A stretch of DNA of 64,000 nucleotides from Endothia cerciana (taxonomy: Eukaryota; Ascomycota; Sordariomycetes; Diaporthales; Cryphonectriaceae): assembly GCA_026119935.1 (NCBI GenBank), contig JALRMH010000020.1, forward strand, positions 186,001-250,000, in the 5' to 3' direction. Below the pieces are notes generated by a model that saw nothing but the letters and a program-made list of their open reading frames with translations, was not told where the DNA came from and made no database searches. Shown here in pieces: positions 11,187 through 22,956 of the stretch. Made by a program: the position numbers and the translations under genes. How positions within the stretch are numbered: the first letter of the stretch is position 1; each line of letters begins with the position of its first letter.

Positions 11187-12926
11187 ATGGGATCAGTCAC
11201 GCCACGACAGGAGGCTCACCAGGTCCACCCCTCGGGGTGGCGCGACGACCCGGAGGAGGAGAGGTTCAAGCTGTCGCTGTTCGACCCCATCATCCTCGTG
11301 GTCTACTGCCACTTCGCGCTGTACCTGCGGATCGACGGTGGCGAGGAGGCCAGAGGAAGGGCCGCGGCGGTGCTCAGGCTGGGTCTCGAGAAGACCCTGA
11401 GTCAGGTCCGCCACTTCTGCGGGACGATCGAGAAGGACCCCGAGGGCGGGTTCTCGTTCGTGAGGAAGAGGGACTCCACGGTCAGATACGTCGTCAAGTC
11501 GTTGGAGGCGCCCGAGTATCCGTCCATCGACGATATCAAGAGGGCCGCCTTCTCCTGCAAGTCTCTGGGGGGGCTGAGCGAGTATGCCATTGAGGAATGT
11601 GAGTCCCGGCGCCCCGTCGACAGCACCCCTCTCGTCGGAGATACCCTGCCGGCAGTCGCTCACTGGGACATATAGTGCGGTACGGCGAGGGTCGGCCCGA
11701 AGCCGACCCGAACAACAGCCCGGTGATCTCAGGCTTCCAGCTGTAAGGACACCGACGGCAGGGTAACCACTAGGACCCTTGGCGCATGATCTTCGTCTGA
11801 CGTTGTCAACAGGAACTTTGTGCGCGGCGGTGCCGTGTTCAGCTCGCACATCCACCACTGGGCGGCCGACCTGATCGGCTGGGGCAGCTTCATCCGCCAG
11901 CTTGCAGAGTATGTCAGACCCGAGGACCCCCCCCCCCCCCTGGGAGAATATAATCACTAACACCCCCTTTTTCTTGTCGACAGAAACTGCCGCGTCATCT
12001 ATGCGGCCGGCGGAGACAGGGACGCCTCGGCGGAGATCGTATGGCCCCCCTGGGACCCGGCCTGCATCGACATGAGCCGCTACGCCAAGCAGCTCCCCGC
12101 CGAGTCCCTCGTCGACGGCCCCCCGGTGCCGCCGCGCCACCCGGGCCACCCCAGGGAGCAGCAGTCGCTGCTCTTCCACGTCCCCAGGAGCAAGGCGGCC
12201 AGGCTGAAGCGGCTGGCGCAGCCCCCCGCCGCCGCCGGGGCGTCCTCCCCGTCCTCCCCCGCCTGGGTCTCGACCTACGACGCCATGTGCGCATTCGCCT
12301 GGCGCCACCTGACGCGCGCGCGCATCCCCTACTACGGCGCCGACCCGGCCAGCCCGGCGCCGTGGTTCGGCGAGGGCGTCGACATGCGGCGCCGCTTCGC
12401 GAACCCGGCCCCGCCGCGGGGCATGGTCCGCAACATGGTCACGGCCGGCTTCAGCGACGCGCACCCGGGCCTGCCGCTCCCCACGCTCGGCGAGGTCGCC
12501 GCCGCCGACGCGGAGGTGCCGCTGGCCCGGCTGGCCGGCTACGTCCGGCGCCTGACGGGCGCCGTGACGCAGGGCTTCGTCGAGGAGGCCCTGCTCGGCT
12601 ACGTCGCGACGCTGCGGGACCAGCGGTCCGCCAGCTTCAGCCTCATGTCCAAGCCCCCGATGTCCTTCTTCGTGACGGACCACCGCACGGCCGAGGTGGG
12701 CGGCTGCAGCTTCGGCTTCGGGTCCGCCATCACGTACCGGTTCCTGACCGGGGACGATATCTCGGCCAACATGAACCTGATCTACCCGCCTGCCTGGGAC
12801 CCCAAGGGCGCGGCGGACAGTGACGAGGGCACGATATGGTCCATGACGATGGAGAAGGACATCGTGCCCAGGCTGCTGGAGGACAAGGAGTGGGACGAGT
12901 TCTTCGAGTACAGGGGCGTCGACTGA
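11187..12926 (+). CDS. BAHD / transferase-family acyltransferase (trichothecene 3-O-acetyltransferase-like)
   Basis: Four exons: 11187..11598, 11676..11742, 11813..11908 and 11984..12926, giving 505 residues. All donors and acceptors are GT/AG and the phases fit. The family transfers acyl groups from acyl-CoA to alcohols or amines of secondary metabolites, in the cytosol. The catalytic HxxxD motif is His175-Asp179 in HIHHWAADLIGWG, on exon 3. The second family motif, usually DFGWG, is replaced by SFGFG at about 434-438, so this is a divergent member. Other supporting pieces are the RYGEGRPEADPNNSPVISGFQL region and the GGAVFSS strand before the His. The substrate cannot be read from sequence. 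Intron 3 contains a 14-C run (11927-11940). Confidence 0.82.
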
Positions 12927-13750
12927 GGATGCCATGCTACCGTCACGCCTGGCTCTTCTGACCCCGCTGCTTTGTATCCCGGCAGGGCAGGGCGAATCGG
13001 CTGAGGCTAATGTACTATAAAAAAAAATGTATTGCGAGATATAGGATATCGTTCCTGGATTAGGACCAGGTGCTTCTACTCAGTGACAAATTAGATGTTC
13101 AGCAGGAAGTCGTGCATCTGCGCTGAAGAGAAGCAAGGACCATACTTACCTCTGGTCCTGGCTTGCTTGGGGTCTATAATGTCCTAAGCGCACCCCCCCC
13201 CCCCCTAACCCGACCGCTTGAAGAGTAAGAGGCGGCCTCAGGGAAAGGCTCAGGAGTCAACGCCATACATGGGTATGAGTGAAGGACTAAATAAAGATAA
13301 GACGATGGAACTGTGAATGCCGGCACGGTAAGTTCGGTAGGTGTGTAAGTCAGACTGCTCGTGTGGATTTCTCTGCCTGTCTGCCTGTCTGCCTGTCTGC
13401 CTGTCTGCCTGTCTGCCTGTCTGCCTGTCTGCCTGATTGTCGGGCTGTCTGCTGCAAGACCTTCACTCCATGCAGGCACCCTTCACATCTTCCTTCGACT
13501 CCCTGCCCAGGGCGCCCCTCCCACCTTGAGAAGAGCCATTAACACCACACCGTCAAGGAAGCCATGACGAGGGAGGGGAGAGCCTGTGTTGATGTTTTAA
13601 ATTGCAAGAAATGACCATCGCTGTTCCAGACCAGAGAAACCTGTCTCGAAGATCCGACCTATCAGCCATGACGAGTCGTTCTATAAGAACCGTAAAACCT
13701 TGGTATCATCCCGCCAAATCCATTGCAGTCCCATTGTCGCACGTATTCAG
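12927..13750. other. Convergent intergenic region acyltransferase / sip5
   Basis: Contains 3' flanks of both genes, a 13-C run at 13193-13205 and the CTGCCTGT array. No coding sequence supported. Confidence 0.5.
13373..13434. repeat. (CTGCCTGT)n minisatellite
   Basis: Nearly eight tandem copies of the octamer. Its reverse complement matches the GGCAGACA variants at the right end of the array at 5003-5099. Confidence 0.95.
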
Positions 13751-16599
13751 TCACTGTGAGACGAAGTCCTCCGGTACCTCTACCGTCTGAGTGCCTTGGA
13801 AACCGAGCTGCTTGGCACCAGCTCCCTCGTCGTCTCCCACCATGGGGGTCCCAGGTGTTATCATCAGTTGTGGCGTGTCGGCGCTGCCAGAGGGCTCGTC
13901 ATCATCATCATCATGGGCACGTGCCCCAGTGTCGTAGGAGTCCTGTGTAAGCGTCACAATGCTCTTGGACATCTCGTCGCCGTCGCGGTCGCCGTCGGTA
14001 TGTAGTGTTGACACGTCCTCCACATGCTCGGTGCTCTCGTGTAGCGAGCTACGCTTGTCCGCACCCGCTGCGCCCTCCTCTTCAGCGTGGCTCTCGCCGA
14101 TCTGACTGAGCCGGCGACCGGCATTGACGCCCTCGAGCTCCACGCCGACCATCTGAGCCAGGCTGCTAAAGTTGTAGTTTGGCTCTGACTCGTTGTCGTC
14201 GCCAGACCGCCCACCTGCATCATCGCTGTTATCGCTCTTGCCGCTGAGAGATATACCACTCGACCTGGGATCCTGGGACTGTATGTATAAGGGGTTCTGG
14301 TAGCTGCCTGGCTGCGACTCAGCCAACGACTCAGAGCCGCTGGAGGCGCTGCTCATCTGGCGGAGATGGGATGGCCCGGCAGAGTGTAGTGGCGACGGGA
14401 TCGGCCGTGGTGCGGAGGATGGTGGTGGAGCTGGGGTGGGTGTTGGTGCCGCCGCCGGGTGGACAGCATCAACGTTGCTCTTCCCGGCCTCGGACTCGGA
14501 GCTGGTCTGTGGTGGGCCGCCCCTATCCACGGCCTTCCCTTTGTCGCTGGCGTTCGCTGGCGTGGCAGCCTTGGGTGGACTCGAGCTACCCGTGGAGGCG
14601 ATGGCGTGGGCAGTCGTAGCTTCTACCCGAAGGTTTGACGCGGCACTATTGCCTCTCCTGCGACCAATCGTGCTTAGGCCGGGCAGGCTGAGCGTACTCC
14701 CGCTAGCTGAGCTGTGCCCGCTTCCCGTGTACGGCTGCCCCTTTGCGGCCGCCTTCGCCGCCTTGCGCTCCTCCTTCTCCTTCCTCTTTGCCTCCTTGCG
14801 CTCTTCCTTGTCCGCCTTGCGTTTCCGCTCTTCTTCGGCCGCCAGTGACAGCCTGATGGCCTCAGCGAGCATCATGTTCTCCAGGTTCTCCATATGGCTC
14901 TGGCGAGGACCGACGAGGACCGCGCGGCCCGAGCCATTCCCAGGACCCGGGCCTGGGTCTGACGGTGCGGCTTCCGCACTTCCCGAGGCTGCGGCGGTAC
15001 TGTCGCCGGCGTTGTTGTCGCCGCCGCCGGTGTTCCTCCTGCCGAATCTGCCCATCCTGCCAAATGGCCTCCCTCCGTTATCGCCCATGAGGAATGCGGC
15101 CGTGTGCAAGGCAGTCGCTGCCGCGGCGCGCCTCGCCAGGTGGTTCCGTTGTGCGGCAAGCTTGGTTGCCCAGTCGGGTCGGACGCGGTCGGTCGTGATC
15201 ACATTCGGGGCGTTTGCGGACAGCGAATGGGTCCGCCGTCGGCCACCAGCTCCGGAGGGCGGTGGTGATATGAATGGCGGCGGCGATGCGGAGCCAAGTG
15301 AGCTGTTTGAGCTCATAGCCGTCCCCATCTGCCCGACGGCGGAGGGGACCGTGTAGGTCAGACCACGCCGGAACGGGGGTGGGTCGTAGGTCACACCGAG
15401 CTCGGGCTGTTGGCAGTAGGGGCATGTCGCCGGCTCCGAGATCAACAAGTCAGCCTCCCCCGGATTTGACTCCGGATCGGTCTCCGTGTTTCCCTCGTTA
15501 TCGTGGCTGTCCGGAAAGTGCGGGTCCGGCCGCTTGATCTGAACGAAGCACTCGCTGCATATGGGCTGATCGCAGCATCTCGTGTGGTTCAGATAGGGAG
15601 GGTAGTAGAGGAAGCAGATGGGGCACTCGGCGCCGTCCTTGTAGAGGAACACCTCGAGCGGCTGCCCGTTGACGAAGGGGTCGTTGGGGAGGCTGATCTC
15701 TCGTGGTGTGAGATCGCTGTTCGATCCGTTCCGCGACCCAAGGCTCAGGGCCGCGGCGAGGGCTTTTGTACGGGGCTTGAAAGGGGCGGACGACCCCTTC
15801 CCGGCCGACCCTGCGAATGTTGGCGAGGGCAAGGCAGAGCCGGCGTTGGAAGCGCTCCGGTCGGATGCCGCGGACATTGTCCGAGGGCCGAGGGGCACCA
15901 TGAGGTTGTTCAGGCTGGGCGCCGATCCCGCAGGAGACGCGTGCTGGGATGCGGGTCGAGGGATGAGCTCCTCAGGAGGGGTCTGGTCGGCGGGCGGGAT
16001 GGGGAGGCCCCGCGCGGCAGCGATGATCTGATGCTCGGCCCAGGTTTCCGAGAAGTCGTTGAGGCCCCGCCAGAAGGGCGCGAGCTTCCTTTCGATCTGT
16101 CAACCGGGTGAGGCTGTCAGTACCATGCGGCCCACGACGGCTGGACCGGAAGCCCTGCCCCGGGTTGAGCGGGAACGTGTGTAGCGTCCGGGTTGGGGCA
16201 CCGTACCTGTAGCTGCCGCACGACCTGCTTGCTGAAGTCCTCGGCGCCGACATAGACACCCATCGTCACTAGATACCCGCCGTCGACGTGCTCCTCCCTG
16301 ATACTCCTCTCACGGTCCTTGATCCGGTTGATCCTCTCCCGTTCCAGGCGGCGAGCCTCGCGCTCGGCCCTGGTCTCGCGCCTCTCGTGGGACGACTCGC
16401 CGCGGGAGCTTGTGGATGGACCGATCCCAAGCAGGGCACCCAGGTCATTCCGGCTCGAGCGATTCCTCAGGCGGGAGCTGTGGTTGTCGCGGGACGAGGC
16501 AGACGGGTCGAACGCGGGAGCGATGGAGGACCGGCGGTGCCGACCGGAGGGAGTGCCGGGTTCGCCAGAACGCGACTCTTTAGCTGGAGTATTACCCAT
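13751..16599 (-). CDS. sip5: Sip5 family RING-like protein (Snf1-interacting)
   Basis: Two exons on the minus strand: 16599..16207 and 16096..13751. The intron has GTACGG at 16206 and a TTGACAG acceptor, phase 0. The product is 912 residues. It begins MGNTPAKES, typical of Sip5, with a possible N-myristoylation Gly2. A basic/acidic helical region (ERRETRAEREARRLERERI) and the conserved VDGGYLVTMGVYVGAEDFS block follow. The second exon opens with ERKLAPFWRGLNDF. A Cys-rich zinc-binding motif sits at about 289-314 (CPICFLYYPPYLNHTRCCDQ, then CSEC), and a later CPYC is the probable second half. The remainder is long, Ser/Pro/Ala-rich and probably disordered, with a charged EERKRKADKEERKEAKRK stretch. 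In yeast, Sip5 binds Snf1 kinase and the Reg1/Glc7 phosphatase, so a link to glucose signalling is expected by homology. Confidence 0.88.
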
Positions 16600-18750
16600 G
16601 ATTGTAGCAAGAGGGGAGGTCTGGGAGCGCCCAAGCTCGTTGGTCCGCCCGTGAAGGCGAGGCGGGGGGAGCCGAGGGAGGTCGGTTGATACGGCGAAGC
16701 TCCTAGGAGACAATGCCTTGTGTGCAATGCCTCGAGACCAATGCCGGGTGCATTAATCGTAGATGTGAGTATGGACCAGGCGAGATGGTGGTAACAAAGC
16801 AAGCTCTCATCAGATGGCCGTCTTCAACAGTGGTGCGCGGCCGCGACGTGTAGTCCCAACAGAGAGGGTTGTGATGCTGGGTGAGGTTAGGGGTGGGTGT
16901 GTGGGTGTGTGTGTGTGTATGTGTGTGTGTGAGAGAGAGAGAGAGAGAGGGAAGGCTTCTCTCTGTCCGGGGGTTGACTTTTGCAGTGAATGATGGATGG
17001 ATGATGAGCTGAGGCTAACCAGGCCAGGTCCAGTGCAGCTGCGCCCTGGGCTCGTACTGTGGTAACGTCAATGTCGCCCACCGCGCCAGTGGCCGATGTG
17101 ACACTGTGATTGTCTGATTTGAGCGACCTGACGGAAAAGGCGGGGATGAGGTGGAGCCCCACAAGACAGGACAATCTTCCTGTGGTGGTGAGCCTGGCGT
17201 CAGAGAGGGGGAGGAATAATAAAGGTCAGAGAGAGAAAGTGGTGATCTGGGGGCCCAAGCCTGCAGAGCTGGTCTGTGGTCCTCCTGCCGACGACAGGTA
17301 GCAAACAAGACATCCCAAAAAAAAAAGAGGCGATCGGTAAAAGCTCGAGGACAAAAAGCCGCCTGGGGCAGAAGCTTGGGGGCCCCGTTGGCAGGCCCGA
17401 CGGCCTGGGAGGGGCGGACGTTCTAGGGGTGCTGTGCCAGTCAGGACCACCGTTGGTTCGGCAGTGGAGGGGTCATGCACCCACTGGGCGTTGATGCGAC
17501 CCAGTGACAGTGCCAACCAAGATTTAGGCCAGGGCCAGAAGTGCCAGGACCCACTCCCCTGTGAAGATCATCACTCCCAGCTGACTAGCCTCCACTGCTC
17601 TTATTTTAACCTCACCTCAACCACTATCCAGGCCTTGTGTGTGGCATATGACGGGGAGGTGTCTGCCTGTGGTTGCAGCGACCATAACCTGCTGATGTTT
17701 CTTATCAGGACTGGAGGTTGGAGAGCTCACGCGGTTGAACCTGATCTGAGGGAGGACCCCCCCCCCCTAATCCCTCTCCAAAGACGTGCCCCCTTTCCCC
17801 TGTAGCCCTGAACGAACGTGCGTCGTCACTGGCCTTCTGCCCTGGTCAGCTATCAATATAAGACCAGCCGCATGCATGAACCTACCTCCGCAAGATACAT
17901 AGTATGTCCCCAAGACAGGAAACCATGTCTCCAAAGCCTGGTCTCGGGAGCTGGCACCCATTGACGGGTGCAGCGGCTGGCCCGCTGCATAAAGTCGGGT
18001 ATATGCATGCCTCCCCCCCCCCCCCCCTCCTCCCCTTGGACGCCAGCAACGAACACATCAAATCCTCATCTTGCTACTATGTCTTTTGGTCGTTGGGGTG
18101 GGGGGGAGGGCTCTCTGCCCCCCTGGTGACCTGATGCTGTCTCCCCTCCCCCGGGCCCGACATCGCACCCCTCCGCTTGCAGAACTGCTGCGGGTTCCAG
18201 ACCCTCACAAGACCTCCTCGGTGTCTGAAACATCTCCAATGGGACAGGGACGGGAGGACGGGCAGGCGGCCTGCCCCTAGCCTCGTGGCACACCAGGACA
18301 CACACAGCTCCCACACAGCTCTGCCCCTACCACCGTGGCAACCATCCGCCGATCCATGGTTACAGTGCATTATTGGTGCTGCCCAGGCTTGCCTCATCAG
18401 CAGAACATGTTTTTCCCATTTCAGCCTGGTCTTGCGTGCCACTTATCAATACAATACCAGGTGGGGCTGCCCTTCCTTCATACCATGGTAGAAAGGCTGG
18501 TCAATTGATTAGGTACTGTATGAATATTGGTATCTGCTGCCCTCACCCCTCCCTCCTTTGTGCTCCTGGTACGTCGACGTGGGCAGCACGGCAATCCTCC
18601 CAGAGACACAATACACACCAAACGATCACCACCGTCGGGGGGGGCCAACACGACCTCGACCGTACGACCCGGAACGCCTCATCGCTCAAGAAACTGCCAT
18701 GCACCCCCCTCAACCGCAATCACCCCTTCGTCCGTAAAGCATCCACCTAA
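16600..18750. other. Intergenic region upstream of sip5 and downstream of pmp3
   Basis: Contains the sip5 promoter with a GT/GA array and many C-runs (17757-17767, 18013-18027). Frames of 60-125 codons on both strands show no domain, and none has a convincing start or intron. Confidence 0.45.
16895..16949. repeat. (GT)n-(GA)n compound microsatellite
   Basis: GT/GGGT repeats followed by about ten GA dinucleotides, about 300 bp upstream of the sip5 start codon. Confidence 0.9.
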
Positions 18751-19129
18751 CTATGCGTGATGTAGGACCTCTTGTACTTCCTGTTTGACCCCCCTTAGCG
18801 TTAGCCCCGGTTCCTCTCCTCTACCCAGCCGTTCCGGAGAAGTAAAGGTCACTTGCCCAATGACCCACCACGCGTGTAACACGCCTGGAATCCATCCTAG
18901 TATGGTGAGGAGGATGTTGATCCACAGGTCTGCATGGCAGCCGCGCTTCAGGAACACGCCGACCTGGCCGAAGATGGTCAGCAAGACGGACGGCCTCTCC
19001 CTTCCTGTGACGGGGAGAAGGAGAAGGAGAAGGACAAGGAGAACAAGCCGCCACACGCACAGGTGGTAAGAAGAAGGCGATGAAGTAGTCGATCATGTCC
19101 GACATGGAGGAAACCTCACCGCCCGCCAT
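18751..19129 (-). CDS. pmp3: Pmp3/Sna3-type plasma-membrane proteolipid
   Basis: Two exons on the minus strand: 19129..19061 and 18963..18751. The donor is GTGCGT and the acceptor CGGCCAG, phase 0. The product is about 93 residues. The family core is clear: SDMIDYFIAFFLPP on exon 1 joins VGVFLKRGCHADLWINILL and TILGWIPGVLHAWWVI on exon 2, forming two membrane helices around the conserved G(V)FLKRGC turn. Pmp3 proteins affect membrane potential and cation tolerance. The tail after WWVI (about 30 residues, charged, to TAG) is longer than the usual 50-60-residue Pmp3. Either it is real, as in Sna-type relatives, or a further intron is missed here. A start at MSDMIDY, eight codons in, is also possible. 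Confidence 0.85.
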
Positions 19130-20514
19130 GGCTGCTGATGTGATGCTCGACTGTTACCGGTCCGCAAGGTGTAGCCAGCTAGGTCCTCCCTCTTTTTCCT
19201 CTTTCTTTCTTTTTTTCAAGGCCGATGAAGATGCTCCGTGCTCCTTAATCTCGTGAGGCAGAACAGCTCGACTAAAAGAAACAGTGGTATCGCAATTCCC
19301 AGGCGGGATTCTAGGTATGTGACAGTGAGATTCGTGTTCAAAGCCCACGCGAGGATATCCAAGCCAGGAGTCGCCCTGTTTTCTTACATCCGTCCTGGCA
19401 CCGTGGCCTGACCCGTGAACCGTGGCCCATGGTCGTAAGCTTGGTTTCGCGGCTGCTGAAAGGTGCGCATGGGCGAAGATGACGTAGTGGGAACCCGCTG
19501 TGGGCGAGGCTGGCCCCTCCTCTATTTGACGTCACAGGCAACCCCCCAGGCGTCCGAGTCGAAACAGAAGGAACTTGCACGCCGCAGGGGGGGGGGGGAG
19601 TGATGGTACTATTCCCGGGATATTATTGCGGGTGATGGCTGAAGATACACCCTCTGCAGGCTGCACTGGGCGTCTGAGAGGCCCAGGCTGAAGTGCTCCG
19701 TCCACCATCATCTCTCTCCTACGACTGGTTAGTGTCCCCTGGTACCTGCATGCGGCGGCTCTCTCGACGGTAGAAGGGGCTCTAACTCCCGTAAGAGTAC
19801 TAATGTCAACGTCACCGTGAGGCGAGTAGATGCCTCAAGTCTTGACTATTGTGAGGAGCTCATTCCGGAATTTCCATTTCACTCTCCTGACGATGGACCT
19901 ACGACACCTAGGCGTGGAGTGTCGAGGCTGTTGACGCCATCTCTGGGGAGTGAATCCATCAAGAACTACATGCGTCTTACATAAAAAGAATAACGGGGTT
20001 TTTCTTGGGGGGGGGGGGTTTTAAATAAATAAAAAAAGTATAAAAATAATAAAAAAACATCTCTCTGCAGATTCACTGGACTACCTGGCTGCCCGTGGGG
20101 GGGGGGGGGAAGTCTCGGTTTCCGTCGTTCTAAACGATTCTGGGAGCACATGCTGCCCCTCATGCTGCGACAGCCCTCATACGAGAGTGGCCGAGGTATA
20201 ACCCCCCATCCCCATGGCATGCTTCATCATGGCAGAGGAGGTGTTGAGACTATCTACAGGTCTTGCAGTATATGCCGGAACGCTGAGTAGAGGTGTAAGG
20301 TCCCCAAGTACTGACGTGCTCTGCATACGCTGGCTATCGATCATGTCCGGGGTGGTCAGTGTGCATCTCCCCGGTTGACTCACCTAATACCAAGCCCGCC
20401 GCTGCGGTGTCGGATAGCGGCGCGGTGAGGATATGAAGGAGACACGAAGCCCCGACCTCACCTTCTTGTCGACGATGAACCCCCGACAACTACTTACAGA
20501 ACGGTCTTGTCTCG
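19130..20514. other. Divergent promoter region pmp3 / SDR
   Basis: Carries G-runs at 19587-19598, 20007-20018 and 20097-20109 and A/T-rich patches (20028-20058). No coding sequence supported. Confidence 0.5.
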
Positions 20515-21582
20515 ATGTCGCCCCCCGCCCCAGGCATCTTGGTCACCGGGTCCTCGGGCCACCTCGGGCACGCCCTCATGCTGTCCCTCCCGGCATATGG
20601 GTACACGCCACTGGGCATCGACATCCTCCCCTCGACCACGCCCAACACCCTCGTCGGCTCCATCACAGACAGCGCCTTGGTCACCACCGTACTGGCCGCG
20701 CACCCCTCCCTCAGGCACATCATCCACACCGCGACCCTGCACAAGCCTCACATCACCACCCACACCAGGGCCGCCTTCATACAGACCAACATAACCGGCA
20801 CCCTGACCCTCCTGGAAGCCGCGGCCGCCGGCAACAACAACAGAGAGAACAACAAGATCACCTTCATCTTCCTCAGCACGACCTCGGCCTTCGGCGCGGC
20901 CCTCAGCCCCGGGCCGGGCGGGCCCGCGGCGTGGATCGACGAGGACGTCGTGCCCGCGCCAAAGAACATCTACGGCGTGACCAAGGTCGCCGCGGAGGGC
21001 GTCTGCAGGCTGGTGCACATGCAGGCGGGCCTGCCGGTGATCGTGCTGCGGGCGAGCCGGTTCCTCCCCGAGGAGGACGACGGCGGCGAGGCCGGCAGGC
21101 GCGGTGCGGTGGGGGGCGAGAACTTGAAGGTGCTCGAGCTGGCCTACCGCAGGGTGGACATCGCGGACGTGGTGGGTGCGTGCGTGGCCGCGGTGCGGAA
21201 GTCGGCTGCCGCTGCCGCTGCGGGTGGTGGTGAGGCAGGCTGGGGGAGGTATGTCATCAGCGCCCCTACGCCGTTTGTCAGGGAGGCGGAGGTGTTGATG
21301 CTGCTGAACGGCGGGTGGGGGCCGGGCGTGAGGGAGGTCGTGGAGAGGAGCGTCCCGGGGTGTGGGGAGGTCTTCGACGCCAGGGGATGGGGGTATCTGG
21401 AGGGGGTGGACAGGGTGTATGACCCCTCGAGGGCTATGAGGGGGCTGGGATGGGAGCCAACGTATACGTTCCGGAGAGCGGTGGAGATGTTGGCCAAGGG
21501 CGGCGAGTGGAAGAGCGATTTGGCGATCAGGGTCGGGAGGAGAGGGTATCACGCTGCGCCTACTGGGGTCTACACGGCATGA
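20515..21582 (+). CDS. NAD(P)-dependent epimerase/dehydratase (extended SDR)
   Basis: Intronless, 355 residues. The Rossmann cofactor motif TGSSGHLG is at about 11-18, right after the first strand ILV. IDILP is the acidic end of the second strand, HTATLHKPHI matches the strand-4 region, and FIFLSTTSAFG carries the catalytic Ser/Thr area. The active-site YGVTK is at Tyr153-Lys157. The C-terminal part (GRYVISAPTPF, then GLGWEPTYTFRRAVEML) is typical of sugar-nucleotide epimerase-like SDRs. The substrate is not evident. Low-complexity Ala/Gly insertions (AAAAAAGGGEAG) lie near 230. The start is the first ATG in frame, directly followed by the nucleotide-binding strand. Confidence 0.82.
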   Translation: MSPPAPGILVTGSSGHLGHALMLSLPAYGYTPLGIDILPSTTPNTLVGSITDSALVTTVLAAHPSLRHIIHTATLHKPHITTHTRAAFIQTNITGTLTLLEAAAAGNNNRENNKITFIFLSTTSAFGAALSPGPGGPAAWIDEDVVPAPKNIYGVTKVAAEGVCRLVHMQAGLPVIVLRASRFLPEEDDGGEAGRRGAVGGENLKVLELAYRRVDIADVVGACVAAVRKSAAAAAAGGGEAGWGRYVISAPTPFVREAEVLMLLNGGWGPGVREVVERSVPGCGEVFDARGWGYLEGVDRVYDPSRAMRGLGWEPTYTFRRAVEMLAKGGEWKSDLAIRVGRRGYHAAPTGVYTA

Positions 21583-22956
21583 TGAACGCTCTCTTCGGAT
21601 GTGACCAGTTCTATGGATAGCATCAAGTAGTGATTGGGCTGTGAGGCTGTGAGGCATTTCGCAGTCATGAGCCTGCTGATCTAGAGAGCAAGTGACTTCT
21701 ACAACCTCCCCCCCCCACCCTCCTTCACCTTTTCTTTCACCTTCTCTTCTCCTTCTTCCCTCCCTCCCCCATCCCCCCCCCCCTTTCTTCTTGGGGATTC
21801 CTTTCTGAGCCAGATCTCAAGTGAGTGCACTGACAGCCTTTGGCCGTCTGGTCGACCCGCCTGTGGCGTTGATAGCTCCTGAAGCAGTGTACCCAAGCAC
21901 AGCGTTATAGTCTTCATCTTAATGTGCCCTTTTGGCAAGGAGATTATACTGTTTGCTGCACCCTCCGACTCAACATCCACATGGGGAGGCGGGGGGCATT
22001 GATCGGCCAGGGTCCTCTCTCTTCACCGCTGTGCAGGGGAGTGGTTTCCCCAGGGTCAACTACCGGTAGCGGGGTGGACCGCCTGGGGAAGGGCCTAAAG
22101 CGGCAGTGCCTCGCCTTCTACACAGTACTACTATAGTATGTACATGGCTGACTCACTATACCTGTTGGTGTATGCCAGGTCGGGTTTTAGGCTAAAGTCT
22201 GTGTCGAAGGTTCTGGTTGGGGGTGTGGAGATGGGTACTGGAGACCGCCCTCTGACAAGACCTCTATAAAACGTTGTCCTACCTGTCTACGCGCCCATGG
22301 CCCTTGTAGACGGAAGGGCCAGACGGGAATCAAGTACCACTCCTGTACGACATCCTCGCAAGGAGGCCGCCACGAGGGATACGAGTGTTGGGACGTCCTC
22401 ATGGGCCCTGCAGAGTGAGCTGTGAGTCGTGATGGCGTGCCGTGCCTGATCCCATCTCAGCCACGCACCAGCGTCCCAGGGTCGTACTCTACCGTCGTCC
22501 CCCTCCCCACCCCCCGCCAGTCAGTCTGTCCTGTCCGGTCATCCAGACAAGAGACGAAAGCCTCCTCTCGCCCCCCCAGTCGCTGACTTGCTGCAGTAGA
22601 TAGGCACCGAGGGCGCGCCGCGCCGGCTGTCTCAGGTTCTACAAGCTTAACCACCACGCATGCTGCCAGCTTGCCTCCCCGCTGGTACCCTCCCGCCCCC
22701 CCCCCCCCCCACGCCGGGGCTCGAGAAGGCTGATGGGGGTTCATCGTCCCATCTCTAGAGCTATGCGTCTGTGGGGCCCAGCCCGGTTGTTTCTGGCTGG
22801 ATGTCTTGCGGCGATCTACCAGTAGTAACCAAGGGTGGCTGATACACAGCCGGGGCGGGCATTTAACCGGATGGCTTCTCCATAAATATTGACCTCCGCC
22901 CTCCTCCTACCTCCCCCCTCGTGCCCTCGCCATGGTCCTCTCGCAGAGTAGTCGCC
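21583..22956. other. Intergenic region SDR - MFS permease
   Basis: Pyrimidine-rich tract at 21705-21790, a 15-C run at 22696-22710 and the permease promoter with CCATAAATATT near 22880-22890. No supported gene. Confidence 0.5.

Noticed and set aside
11193..12935. 580-codon minus-strand frame opposite the acyltransferase
   Set aside because: It is the antisense shadow of a GC-rich gene. The plus strand has the HxxxD motif and four well-formed introns.
20494..21657. 387-codon minus-strand frame opposite the SDR
   Set aside because: Antisense shadow; the SDR frame has the Rossmann and YxxxK motifs.
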